This document shows positions 1 through 7,341 of a DNA stretch of 9,314 nt, in pieces. Source of the stretch: Bacteroidales bacterium (GTDB taxonomy: Bacteria > Bacteroidota > Bacteroidia > Bacteroidales > B18-G4); the NCBI GenBank assembly GCA_023145125.1, contig JAGLEK010000004.1, positions 1 to 9,314 of the forward strand, given 5' to 3'. The notes under the pieces were generated by a model. The model did not search any database. It saw only the letters and a list, made by a program, of their open reading frames with translations, and was not told where the DNA came from. Position numbers and translations under genes: made by a program. Each line of letters starts with the position of its first letter. Positions within the stretch are counted from its first letter, which is position 1.

Positions 1-25
1 CACTCGGCACTCATCACTCATCACT
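1..25. repeat. 7-bp tandem array at the 3' end of frr
   Basis: Three in-register heptads are visible: actcggc (2-8), actcatc (9-15) and actcatc (16-22), followed by a partial unit. The array runs directly into the frr stop codon (26-28) and may continue beyond the window. Each unit ends in C on the plus strand, that is, it starts with G in the direction of transcription, as in most other arrays of this window. No hairpin terminator is seen. Confidence 0.8.
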
Positions 26-589
26 TTATACTGTCATAACATCTTTCTCCTTCGCCTCCACCATCTCATCCACCTTTTTGATGTATTCGTTGGTGAGTTC
101 CTGGATCATATCCTGTGCTTTTTTAGATTCGTCTTCCGGGAGCCCGTCTTTTTCAAGGCTTTTGGCAAGGTCGTTGGCTGTCCTCCTGGTGTTGCGTATG
201 CTGATCCTGGTATTTTCGGCTTCTCCCTTGGCTTTTTTTACCAGTTCGAGGCGCCTTTCTTCTGTGAGGGGTGGTACTGATATCCTGAGCACTTCCCCTT
301 CATTTTTCGGGTTGAATCCCAGGTTGGCGTTGAGAATGGCTTTTTCGATTTCGCCAAGAATGCTTTTATCCCATGGCTGAACGACGATCTGTCGTGGGTC
401 CGGGGTGTTGATATTGGCAGCTTGTTCAATGGGTGTCATGGCACCGTAATAGTCGAACATGATCCCTTCGAGCATCTGCGGATTGGCCTTGCCGGCACGA
501 ATCTTCTGTAATTCCTTGTCCAGATGTAAAAGTGCGCTCTCCATGCCTTCTTTGGCTTCATCCAGGCACATTTGGGCTTCTTCGTTCAT
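26..589 (-). CDS. frr: Ribosome recycling factor
   Basis: This cytosolic factor splits the post-termination ribosome together with EF-G so that subunits can be reused. The protein has 187 residues, against about 185 for the family, and aligns over its whole length. The N-terminal helix carries the signature ELQKIRAGKANP (about residues 26-37). The central part has the VVQPWDKS strand (about 69-76). The C-terminal helices carry IRNTRRTAND (131-140, with Arg132 at the position known to matter in E. coli RRF) and end in KEKDVMTV. The first ATG gives the usual family N-terminus. No strong Shine-Dalgarno is seen, which is normal in Bacteroidota. It follows pyrH by 39 bp, the common pyrH-frr pairing, and is the last gene of its unit. 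A TAnnTTTG box in the gap could give it a second promoter. Confidence 0.98.
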   Translation of the reverse strand: MNEEAQMCLDEAKEGMESALLHLDKELQKIRAGKANPQMLEGIMFDYYGAMTPIEQAANINTPDPRQIVVQPWDKSILGEIEKAILNANLGFNPKNEGEVLRISVPPLTEERRLELVKKAKGEAENTRISIRNTRRTANDLAKSLEKDGLPEDESKKAQDMIQELTNEYIKKVDEMVEAKEKDVMTV

Positions 590-612
590 GGCTATGGTTT
601 ATGGTTATACGA

Positions 613-620
613 CAAATATA
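613..620 (-). promoter_or_regulatory. Candidate -7 box upstream of frr
   Basis: The minus strand reads TATATTTG, a perfect match to the Bacteroidota -7 consensus TAnnTTTG, 23 bp before the frr start and inside the pyrH-frr gap. I do not find a TTTG/TTG -33 element at the expected 17-23 bp upstream. It is therefore at best a weak internal promoter that would let frr be expressed apart from pyrH. The gap is AT-rich, so a chance match is possible. Confidence 0.35.
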
Positions 621-628
621 ATATTTTC

Positions 629-1333
629 TTAACTAATAAGTGTACCGATATTATTTCCGCCCAGAACCTTTTTCAGGTTGCCTTTTTTATTCATGTTAAA
701 AACGTAGACAGGCATGTTGTTCTCCCTGCACATGGTAAAGGCAGTCTGGTCCATAATGAGCAGGCCTTTCTCCAGTGCTTCGTCATAGCTGAGGGTTTCG
801 TATTTTTTCGCATTGGGATCTTTCTCAGGATCTGCTGTGTAAACACCATCCACACGTGTTCCTTTCAGGATTATATTGGCCTTGATCTCAAGTGCCCTGA
901 GTGCAGAAGCCGAGTCGGTGGTAAAATATGGATTTCCCGTTCCGCCACTGATCAGTATGATCTTGCCGCTTTCCAGTTCGCTGATGGCCGATCTTGCACT
1001 CATGGGTATGGCAATGGGATTGATCAGCATTCCGGAGAAAAGGGCCGTCTTTGCCCCCTGTTTTTCCAGCTCTGCCTGCAAGGCCAGGCTGTTGATCACG
1101 GTAGCCATCATACCCATATAATCACCCTGTGTACGATCCATGCCCTCAGCAGCACCGCTGAGGCCGCGAAAAATGTTGCCGCCACCGATCACAATGGCAA
1201 TTTGTGTGCCGGCACTTGCGGCTTCCACTATCTCTGATGCATATTGTGACAGGCGGTCAGGGTCGATGCCATGATCTTGTGTACCCATCAGGGCTTCACC
1301 GCTGAGTTTTAAAAGGATCCTTTTTAGCTGCAT
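629..1333 (-). CDS. pyrH: Uridylate (UMP) kinase
   Basis: The enzyme phosphorylates UMP to UDP with ATP in pyrimidine nucleotide synthesis. It is cytosolic, hexameric in the bacterial family and unrelated to eukaryotic UMP kinases. Family motifs (amino acid kinase fold), numbered from the ATG at 1333, are KRILLKLSGEAL at the N-terminus, the glycine loop GGGNIFRG (50-57), GDYMGMMATVIN (about 70-81), SGGTGNPYFTTD (129-140), KGTRVDGVYTADP (about 157-169) and DQTAF (195-199). The length of 234 residues is normal. I chose the ATG at 1331-1333. A TTG two codons upstream is in frame but touches the peptidase stop and adds only two residues. The ATG lies 6 nt after that stop, so translation of the two genes is probably coupled. 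Its common partner tsf is not adjacent here. Confidence 0.97.
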   Translation of the reverse strand: MQLKRILLKLSGEALMGTQDHGIDPDRLSQYASEIVEAASAGTQIAIVIGGGNIFRGLSGAAEGMDRTQGDYMGMMATVINSLALQAELEKQGAKTALFSGMLINPIAIPMSARSAISELESGKIILISGGTGNPYFTTDSASALRALEIKANIILKGTRVDGVYTADPEKDPNAKKYETLSYDEALEKGLLIMDQTAFTMCRENNMPVYVFNMNKKGNLKKVLGGNNIGTLIS

Positions 1334-1339
1334 ATGCAA

Positions 1340-3316
1340 TTATTTTACGATCAGCATTGACTTAACTTCAACGTAATGATCGGTTTGTATCTTGTAGAAA
1401 TATTGACCCGGTGAAAGATTACCGGTATTCCAGTTTATTTCATGACTGCCGGCTGTAAACTGCCTGTTGGTAACTGTAGAAAGCTCCCTGCCCATCATAT
1501 CGAAAATGCTGATCCTTACATTGGCAGAAGAGGCCAGGTCAAAAGCAAATGTGGTCTCTTCCCTGAAAGGGTTCGGATAGTTTTGATGCAGGGAAACGTT
1601 TCTTTGTTCAAGATTTGAAATATAGATAGGATCACTTGAATAGAACAGGTTCAGACACCAGGCATCCAGGGTTCCCTGATCATTCGCGGCATTATCATAA
1701 ATGCGAAGTATCCATTCTCCGGTTATGCTTTGATCAATGTAAGTTGCAAGGGCCTCGTCAGGTTTGAAACTGCCTGTAAATGGTGCGCTTCCCTGTGCTA
1801 TAGGAACAGCTGCCTCATCATCAAAGATCGTCCCGACGAAGTTATTGCCTGAGCCGCCATGTCCGACACAAAGGTCTATTTCGGTGCCATTAGGGCTAAT
1901 GAGGTAAATCTCTACATCTCCATCATAGGTATGGGTGATATCCAGTTCAACATTCAGGTCGACAAGTATGCCGTCTTCTGTAATATGGATTGTGTCATAA
2001 AGATTATTAAGGTCTTCAATAGGCTTAGGAACAGTATTGCTGCATGCCAGCATGGAATTGATATTGGCAATGATATATGTGAAGAAATTTTCCGGCTGGA
2101 TGGTACCCGGAGGGTTAATCCCCTTTCCTCCGCCGGGCAATGTGCCCACCATAGTGGCATCTTCATTTTGTGCAGCGAGGTAATAATCAACCTTGGTGCC
2201 CATCACCTGTCCGGGAATTGTAAAGAAGAAAGTGTCGAGAACTGTGCCGGATGGCTGTAATTCAAGAAAGCTTCCTTCATCTACGCTATAATATAACCTG
2301 GGTGAATTTCCGCCAGTGGCTACGGCATGGTTTGAATTAACAACGAGCCATGCTTCCCGGTCACCGGTAAAGTTACCCGAGATCAGCGGCTCATGCAGAA
2401 GTTCCATCTTCATATCCATGCTGAGGGAAGCCATAGTGGCAACGGCTGATTGCACCATTTGATTGAAATAGGGGATATTACAGTTAGAGAACAGGTCGTT
2501 AACGGTATGATAATATGCATTGAAATCGTTCCAGTCTTCAATAGCCAGGATGGCCTGGTAACCGTTGTTCCAGAATGGTGAGTGGTCGCTGGCGCCGGTA
2601 GTGATATAATTGTATGTCAGGTCAAAATCATAAGTGGCGAGGACACTTGTATATTCACCGGTAAAGGCCGCTGACTGTGAGTTTGTCGATATGGACATTT
2701 CATAGTCGTCGTCCGAATCATATGCGATCATATCCAGGTTGAGTACGCCAAGTATGTCGTCACCATTACCGGCGGCTTCATTTGCATAAGCATGACTGCC
2801 GATCAGTCCTTGTTCTTCTTCATCAAAGGCAATGAATTTAACCGTGTATTTCAGGTCAAAATCTTTCAATAGCCGCGCAGTTTCCAGCACCCCGACCACC
2901 CCGGATGCATTGTCATCAGCCCCCGGTGCGGTACTCCCCGGTGGCATGTCATCATAATGGGCACAAACTATATATTGCTGATCGGGGTATTCGCTTCCGG
3001 TTATGGTTGCAACCACATTTTCTCCATTACTGTTGAAGTAATGATATTCAACGGGCAGGCCCATGGCCTCGAACTGTTCATAGATCCACTCTGCTGCGAG
3101 TGGGTTGAAGCTTGAGCTGGAGTGCCGTGATTCCAAGGTATATTGTATCCCTCCGATCATAACGGGTACTTCTCCCGAGAGTTTCTCCAAAAGGTCAGAG
3201 ATCGTTACTTCTGTAACTTCATTTCTTAGTGAGTCGACGAGTGGGCTGTAGGCAATCTGTGCCGATAGCAGAGTGCTGAACAATACAGCAATGAGTAGTG
3301 TGGAAAGTTTTTTCAT
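1340..3316 (-). CDS. Secreted M28 metallopeptidase with P-domain and T9SS sorting domain
   Basis: This is a predicted exported zinc aminopeptidase-type enzyme of 658 residues. A signal peptide spans about residues 1-19 (MKKLSTLLIAVLFSTLLSA). The M28 catalytic domain (about 45-300) shows every expected residue by comparison with Aeromonas aminopeptidase: His120 and Asp122 in AHYDD, bridging Asp134 in PGADDNASG, catalytic Glu167 and ligand Glu168 in DEEEQGLIGS, Asp195 in NLDM and His245 in SDHSPFW. A linker domain follows. Next comes a proprotein-convertase-type P-domain (about 430-558, with THTYDGDVEIYLISPNGT and GEWILRIYDNAANDQGTLDAW). Last is a type A T9SS C-terminal domain (about 575-658, with QNYPNPF and SPGQYFYKI). 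I infer Sec export followed by T9SS transport to the cell surface or outside, where it would trim peptides. The exact substrate is unknown. It is the first gene of a probable operon with pyrH and frr. Confidence 0.95.
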   Translation of the reverse strand: MKKLSTLLIAVLFSTLLSAQIAYSPLVDSLRNEVTEVTISDLLEKLSGEVPVMIGGIQYTLESRHSSSSFNPLAAEWIYEQFEAMGLPVEYHYFNSNGENVVATITGSEYPDQQYIVCAHYDDMPPGSTAPGADDNASGVVGVLETARLLKDFDLKYTVKFIAFDEEEQGLIGSHAYANEAAGNGDDILGVLNLDMIAYDSDDDYEMSISTNSQSAAFTGEYTSVLATYDFDLTYNYITTGASDHSPFWNNGYQAILAIEDWNDFNAYYHTVNDLFSNCNIPYFNQMVQSAVATMASLSMDMKMELLHEPLISGNFTGDREAWLVVNSNHAVATGGNSPRLYYSVDEGSFLELQPSGTVLDTFFFTIPGQVMGTKVDYYLAAQNEDATMVGTLPGGGKGINPPGTIQPENFFTYIIANINSMLACSNTVPKPIEDLNNLYDTIHITEDGILVDLNVELDITHTYDGDVEIYLISPNGTEIDLCVGHGGSGNNFVGTIFDDEAAVPIAQGSAPFTGSFKPDEALATYIDQSITGEWILRIYDNAANDQGTLDAWCLNLFYSSDPIYISNLEQRNVSLHQNYPNPFREETTFAFDLASSANVRISIFDMMGRELSTVTNRQFTAGSHEINWNTGNLSPGQYFYKIQTDHYVEVKSMLIVK

Positions 3317-3342
3317 TAGTAGGGTCAGTTTTAGTTTGAGAA

Positions 3343-3350
3343 CAAAGATA
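3343..3350 (-). promoter_or_regulatory. Candidate -7 box for the peptidase-pyrH-frr unit
   Basis: The minus strand reads TATCTTTG, a perfect TAnnTTTG match, 26 bp before the peptidase start codon. This implies a 5' leader of roughly 20 nt. A clear -33 element is missing: the nearest TTG (3365-3367) is only 14 bp away. The position just downstream of secA and its repeat array makes it the likely start of the peptidase-pyrH-frr transcript. Confidence 0.5.
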
Positions 3351-3389
3351 GGATTTTATGGGTACAAGGATACGGAATTCTTAATAGCC

Positions 3390-3420
3390 CCCTGCACCCT
3401 GTCCCCTGTCCCCCGAACCC
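3390..3420. repeat. 7-bp tandem array at the 3' end of secA
   Basis: The heptads in register are ccctgca (3390), ccctgtc (3397), ccctgtc (3404), ccccgaa (3411) and a partial ccc. The array ends 2 bp from the secA stop codon (3423-3425). The unit is unrelated in sequence to those of the other arrays but has the same period and the same location relative to a stop. The transcript strand is G-rich. Confidence 0.8.
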
Positions 3421-3422
3421 AT

Positions 3423-6400
3423 CTAAATAATCCTACATTCCCCCCGCTTGAGGTCATTCTCGATCATCTTGTATTTCTTCTCGGCCACCCTGCCATCATT
3501 GTACTGTACTTTCACCTTGTCGTTGCGGCCATATTTCTTTTCTGTCCGTGTAACAGGTGCTGTTTTCCTGGGTCCCTGTGTATCGGAATGCGCCTGGGAA
3601 AGCAAGTCGGTACGTTCCTCTTTCAGGCGGCTGTGATCAATTCCCCGCGGTGCCTGTGCTTCCCTGACAGCATCCGGGTCCTGCACAGGCAAGTTTCCTT
3701 TTACGAGAAATGAAACAACATCGTTGTTGATCTTCTGGATCATGATCTTGAAGAGGTTGAAAGACTCGAGCTTATAGATAAGCAGCGGGTCTTTTTGCTC
3801 ATAGGTTGCCGATTGAACCGATTGCTTCAGGTCATCCAGCTCGCGCAGGTGTTCTTTCCAGGAATCATCTATCATTCCCAGTGTGATCCCTTTTTCTATT
3901 GAAAGCACTACATCTTTACCTTCGCTTTCATAGGATCTCTTAAGGTTGGCGATTATCTGTATGGTCTTCACACCATCCGTTACAGGCACCAGGATGTTTT
4001 CGTATTGCGTATTGTTCTCATAAACTCCCTTGATGACGGGATAAGCATTTTTTGCGATGATAGCTGCTTTGTCCTTGTAACTCTTAATGACCACATCGAA
4101 GATCTTGTCGGCGATCACTGTAGAGTTATCGTCCATGAATTCTTTTTCACTTATCGGTGTTTCAATACCCAATGAGGTGATCAGGTCCATTTTAAATCCA
4201 TCAAAGTCGTCCTGGTCCTGTGCGTCGATGGTGATCTGCTCACCCACGTCGTACATCATGTTCATGAGGTCAACGGCCAGCCTTTCACCATGCAGGGCAT
4301 GCCGGCGTTTTTTATAGATCACCTCACGCTGCGCATTCATCACATCATCATATTCCAGCAATCTCTTCCTTATGCCGAAGTTGTTTTCCTCAACTTTTCT
4401 CTGGGCACGTTCAATAGATTTGGTTATCATGGAATGCTGGATCACCTCACCTTCTTTCAGGCCAAGCCTGTCCATGATCTTGGAGATTCTTTCAGAGCCA
4501 AACATACGCATCAGGTCATCTTCGAGCGCTACGAAGAATTGCGAACTGCCCGGGTCTCCCTGTCGTCCGGCGCGGCCCCTCAGCTGACGGTCTACCCGCC
4601 TTGAATCATGTCGCTCGGTACCTATAATTGCCAGACCACCGGCTTCTTTTACTCCGGCACCCAGCTTGATATCGGTTCCACGGCCTGCCATGTTGGTGGC
4701 AATGGTCACGGATCCGGCCATGCCTGCTTCTGCAACCACATCGGCTTCCTTTTTATGGAGTTTGGCATTCAATACATTATGCTTGATATTTTTTCTTCCT
4801 AGCATCCTGGCAAGCAACTCGGATGTTTCAACAGAGGTGGTTCCTACGAGTACCGGACGTCCGGCCTTGACAAGCGCTTCCACCTCATCGATCACTGCAT
4901 TATATTTCTCCCGCTTGGTTTTGAATATCAGGTCCTGACTGTCATTCCTGACTATGGGCCTGTTGGTGGGGATCACTATGCAATCAAGCTTGTAGATGTC
5001 CCAGAATTCACCGGCTTCTGTTTCGGCAGTACCCGTCATGCCGGCCAGCTTTTTATACATCCTGAAATAATTCTGCAGTGTGATAGTCGCATAGGTCTGC
5101 GTCGATGCTTCCACCTTGACATTCTCCTTGGCCTCAATGGCCTGGTGAAGGCCATCGGAATAACGCCGTCCTTCCATGATACGCCCGGTCTGCTCATCCA
5201 CGATCTTGATTTTGTTATCCATGATCACATATTCAACATCCTTCTCGAAGAGGGCATATGCTTTCAGCAACTGATTCACCGAGTGCACCCTTTCTGATTT
5301 CATTGAATATTCACGGATCATTTCACTCTTTTTCTCGAGCATGGCAGTTTCGGAGAGCTTGGATTTCTCCATTTCTGCTATCTCACTGCCAATGTCGGGC
5401 AGGAGGTAGAAATTCGCGTCTCCGGTGTCCTGTGTGAAAATATCGACCCCTTTTTCGCGCAGGTCAATGGAATTGTTTTTCTCCTCAATCACAAAAAACA
5501 GCTCATCATCAATGATGTACATTTTCTTGCTCTGCTCAGCCATATAAAAATTCTCTGTTTTTTGCATCTTGGCCCTTACGCCCGGCTCAGACAGGAATTT
5601 TATCAGGGCAGTATTTTTCGGAAGCCCGTGATGGGCTCTGAGTAAAAGTTTGGCACCTTCCTTTTGATTCTCATCGTTGTTTTCGTCTGCCAATAATTTC
5701 TTTGCTTCGGACAGTATCTTTGTAACATAGTTTCTTTGGGCACTGTAAAGTTTCTGCACCAGGGGCTTTAGCTCATGGAACTCATGTTCTTCCCCCTGTG
5801 GCGTCGGGCCGGAAATGATGAGCGGTGTACGTGCATCATCAATAAGGACGGAGTCGACCTCATCGACAATGGTGTAGTTGTGAGGCCGCTGGACCAGCTC
5901 CTCCGGGTTCCCGGTCATATTGTCACGCAGGTAGTCAAAGCCAAACTCATTATTGGTTCCGAATGTGATATCGGCGAGGTAGGCTTGCCTCCTGGGTTCA
6001 GAGTTGGGCTCATGTTTATCGATGCAATCCACTTTCAGTCCGTGGAATTCATACAATACGCCCATCCACTCAGAGTCACGTTTGGCAAGGTAGTCGTTCA
6101 CGGTGACGATATGCACGCCTTTCCCGGCCAGGGCATTCAGGTAAACAGAGAGCGTTGCCACAAGGGTTTTCCCTTCCCCGGTGCCCATCTCTGCGATCTT
6201 ACCCTCGTGGAGTACGACTCCACCGATAAGCTGAACATCATAGTGCACCATATCCCATTTGATAAGAGTGCCCCCGGCAGTCCATTCGTTTTTGTATAAT
6301 GCCGAACTGCCTTTGATCTCCATGCCGTCACGGGTGGGTTCCAGCATCCTGTCATAATCGGTTGCGGTGACTTCGATAAACTCGTTTTCCTTGAATCTTT

Positions 6401-6749
6401 TGGCAGTTTCTTTCATCACTGAAAAAGCTTCAGGCAGGATGTCGTTGAGGATATCTTGTGTTTTGTCGTAAATGGCCTTGTCAAGCTTATCAACCTGCTC
6501 CCACATCTTCTCCCGCTCCATGATGTTTTCTTCCTGCTTGATCTTTTCCTTCAGCTCCGCAATATTCTGCTCTTCTTCGCTGATATGTGCGGCGATCCTT
6601 TCCTTGAACTCGGTGGTTTTGTTCCTGAGTTCATCGTGGCTCAGCCCAATAACACCCTTTTCTGCATCTTTTATTTTGCTGGCGATCGGTTCGAGGGTTT
6701 TATTATCCCGCCTTGATTTACTGCCAAGTAGTGCACCTAATACTCCCAT
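3423..6749 (-). CDS. secA: Protein translocase subunit SecA
   Basis: This ATPase motor pushes unfolded preproteins through SecYEG at the inner membrane. Motifs: Walker A MGTGEGKT (188-195), Walker B and DEVDSVLIDDARTP (296-309), the second nucleotide-binding domain with TNMAGRGTDI (685-694), GTERHDSRRVDRQLRGRAGR (710-729), and the helical scaffold IDDSWKEHLRELD (about 960-972). The length is 1,108 residues against 901 in E. coli. By motif spacing, the excess is about 86 residues before Walker A and about 95 between DEVD and TNMAGRG, which covers the preprotein-crosslinking region. Large SecAs of this kind are usual in Bacteroidota. The tail keeps GRND (1074-1077), which in E. coli precedes the zinc-binding CxCxSG motif, but only one cysteine (1105) follows, so no zinc site can form. 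The start MGVLGALLGSKSRRDNK fits the family. No secM-like gene is obvious upstream. Confidence 0.98.
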   Translation of the reverse strand: MGVLGALLGSKSRRDNKTLEPIASKIKDAEKGVIGLSHDELRNKTTEFKERIAAHISEEEQNIAELKEKIKQEENIMEREKMWEQVDKLDKAIYDKTQDILNDILPEAFSVMKETAKRFKENEFIEVTATDYDRMLEPTRDGMEIKGSSALYKNEWTAGGTLIKWDMVHYDVQLIGGVVLHEGKIAEMGTGEGKTLVATLSVYLNALAGKGVHIVTVNDYLAKRDSEWMGVLYEFHGLKVDCIDKHEPNSEPRRQAYLADITFGTNNEFGFDYLRDNMTGNPEELVQRPHNYTIVDEVDSVLIDDARTPLIISGPTPQGEEHEFHELKPLVQKLYSAQRNYVTKILSEAKKLLADENNDENQKEGAKLLLRAHHGLPKNTALIKFLSEPGVRAKMQKTENFYMAEQSKKMYIIDDELFFVIEEKNNSIDLREKGVDIFTQDTGDANFYLLPDIGSEIAEMEKSKLSETAMLEKKSEMIREYSMKSERVHSVNQLLKAYALFEKDVEYVIMDNKIKIVDEQTGRIMEGRRYSDGLHQAIEAKENVKVEASTQTYATITLQNYFRMYKKLAGMTGTAETEAGEFWDIYKLDCIVIPTNRPIVRNDSQDLIFKTKREKYNAVIDEVEALVKAGRPVLVGTTSVETSELLARMLGRKNIKHNVLNAKLHKKEADVVAEAGMAGSVTIATNMAGRGTDIKLGAGVKEAGGLAIIGTERHDSRRVDRQLRGRAGRQGDPGSSQFFVALEDDLMRMFGSERISKIMDRLGLKEGEVIQHSMITKSIERAQRKVEENNFGIRKRLLEYDDVMNAQREVIYKKRRHALHGERLAVDLMNMMYDVGEQITIDAQDQDDFDGFKMDLITSLGIETPISEKEFMDDNSTVIADKIFDVVIKSYKDKAAIIAKNAYPVIKGVYENNTQYENILVPVTDGVKTIQIIANLKRSYESEGKDVVLSIEKGITLGMIDDSWKEHLRELDDLKQSVQSATYEQKDPLLIYKLESFNLFKIMIQKINNDVVSFLVKGNLPVQDPDAVREAQAPRGIDHSRLKEERTDLLSQAHSDTQGPRKTAPVTRTEKKYGRNDKVKVQYNDGRVAEKKYKMIENDLKRGECRII

Positions 6750-6902
6750 GAAAAATATTTTTATCGCTTACAGCATAACCATTTAGCCATTTAGCTATGC
6801 AATAAGCCTTATTTGTCTATAGTTTCAGTTTAGATATCAATTATTATACCCTAAGGGAAATAATGATGTTTTCTGCCATTTCGGCATGTTTCGGCAAAAT
6901 TA
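6750..6902 (-). promoter_or_regulatory. secA upstream region with candidate -7 box and leader
   Basis: The minus strand at 6895-6902 reads TAATTTTG, matching TAnnTTTG. It is the only such box before secA, but no -33 element fits, since the repeat array occupies that place. If used, the transcript would have a leader of about 145 nt. The leader holds two direct repeats: TTTCGGCA twice (plus strand 6879-6886 and 6889-6896, 10-bp period) and CCATTTAG twice (6779-6786 and 6787-6794). It also holds two very short ORFs read towards secA. One is 16 codons (6837-6887, MPKWQKTSLFPLGYNN). The other is 9 codons (6761-6790, MAKWLCCKR), ending 11 nt before the secA ATG. Whether any of this regulates secA is unproven. 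Confidence 0.35.
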
Positions 6903-6911
6903 AGGAATTTT

Positions 6912-7009
6912 GGGACGCAGGATACTAGATTCTGGATACTGGATACTGGATACTGGATGCTGGATGCTGGATACTGCCTACCGTCAACCGTCAACCGTCA
7001 ACCGTCAAC
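6912..7009. repeat. 98-bp array of 14 heptads between higA and secA
   Basis: Read on the plus strand in one unbroken 7-bp register, the units are gggacgc, aggatac, tagattc, tggatac three times, tggatgc twice, tggatac, tgcctac, and cgtcaac four times. All 14 units end in C and most have A or G at position 6, although the unit changes from TGGATAC-type to CGTCAAC without an insertion or deletion. The array lies 21 bp beyond the higA stop codon and stops 9 bp short of the candidate secA -7 box. It has no useful open reading frame and no CRISPR-like repeat-spacer layout. Confidence 0.9.
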
Positions 7010-7030
7010 TTTCTTAACGCTCACTTTATC

Positions 7031-7330
7031 TCAGGCCACGTTCTCCTTATATTTTTTAATGGAATTAAACTCCATTTTCTTTTCCCTGTATTCTTCTTCA
7101 AGATCATAATCATCCTGCAAGCCCAGCCAGAATTTGGCGGAATTGCCGAAGTAATTGCTAAGTCTTAAAGCAGTATCTGCAGTAATTCTTCTTCTGCCTT
7201 TAAGAATCTCGCTGGTGCGTGTTTGTGGTATCTTAATATCCTTGGAGAGCCTGTATGCGGTAATCTTAAGAGGTAACAGGAACTCCTCCCATAAAACTTC
7301 TCCCGGATGTATGTTTGCCAGTTTTTCCAT
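7031..7330 (-). CDS. higA: HigA-type antitoxin, XRE-family DNA-binding protein
   Basis: The 99-residue protein matches the HigA antitoxin family. It opens with the typical IHPGEVLWEEFLLPLKIT (8-25). A helix-turn-helix covers about 24-65, with YRLSKDIKIPQTRTSEILKG as its core and ADTALRLSNYFGNSAKFWLG (51-70) behind it. A charged C-terminal tail follows. As known for the family, it should bind and neutralise HigB and repress their shared promoter. It starts 11 bp after the higB stop, and the toxin-first order is the HigBA hallmark. The palindrome at 7635-7647 is the probable binding site. No strong Shine-Dalgarno is present, only an A-rich stretch (ACAGAAAA). Base composition is clearly more AT-rich than secA by eye, which fits acquisition by transfer. 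Confidence 0.93.
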   Translation of the reverse strand: MEKLANIHPGEVLWEEFLLPLKITAYRLSKDIKIPQTRTSEILKGRRRITADTALRLSNYFGNSAKFWLGLQDDYDLEEEYREKKMEFNSIKKYKENVA

Positions 7331-7341
7331 TTTTCTGTTTA

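Noticed and set aside
572..1237. Open frame of 221 codons on the plus strand across pyrH
   Set aside because: It is entirely antisense to the well-matched pyrH gene, shows no recognisable domain, and has the composition expected of a shadow frame.
1334..1339. TTG start for pyrH two codons upstream of the ATG
   Set aside because: It touches the peptidase stop codon and is a rarer start. The ATG at 1333 gives the normal family N-terminus.
5775..6299. Open frame of 174 codons on the plus strand inside secA
   Set aside because: It is antisense to conserved SecA motifs including Walker A and Walker B, with no family resemblance of its own.
6912..7009. CRISPR array
   Set aside because: The units are 7 bp in direct succession with no spacers, and no cas genes are present.
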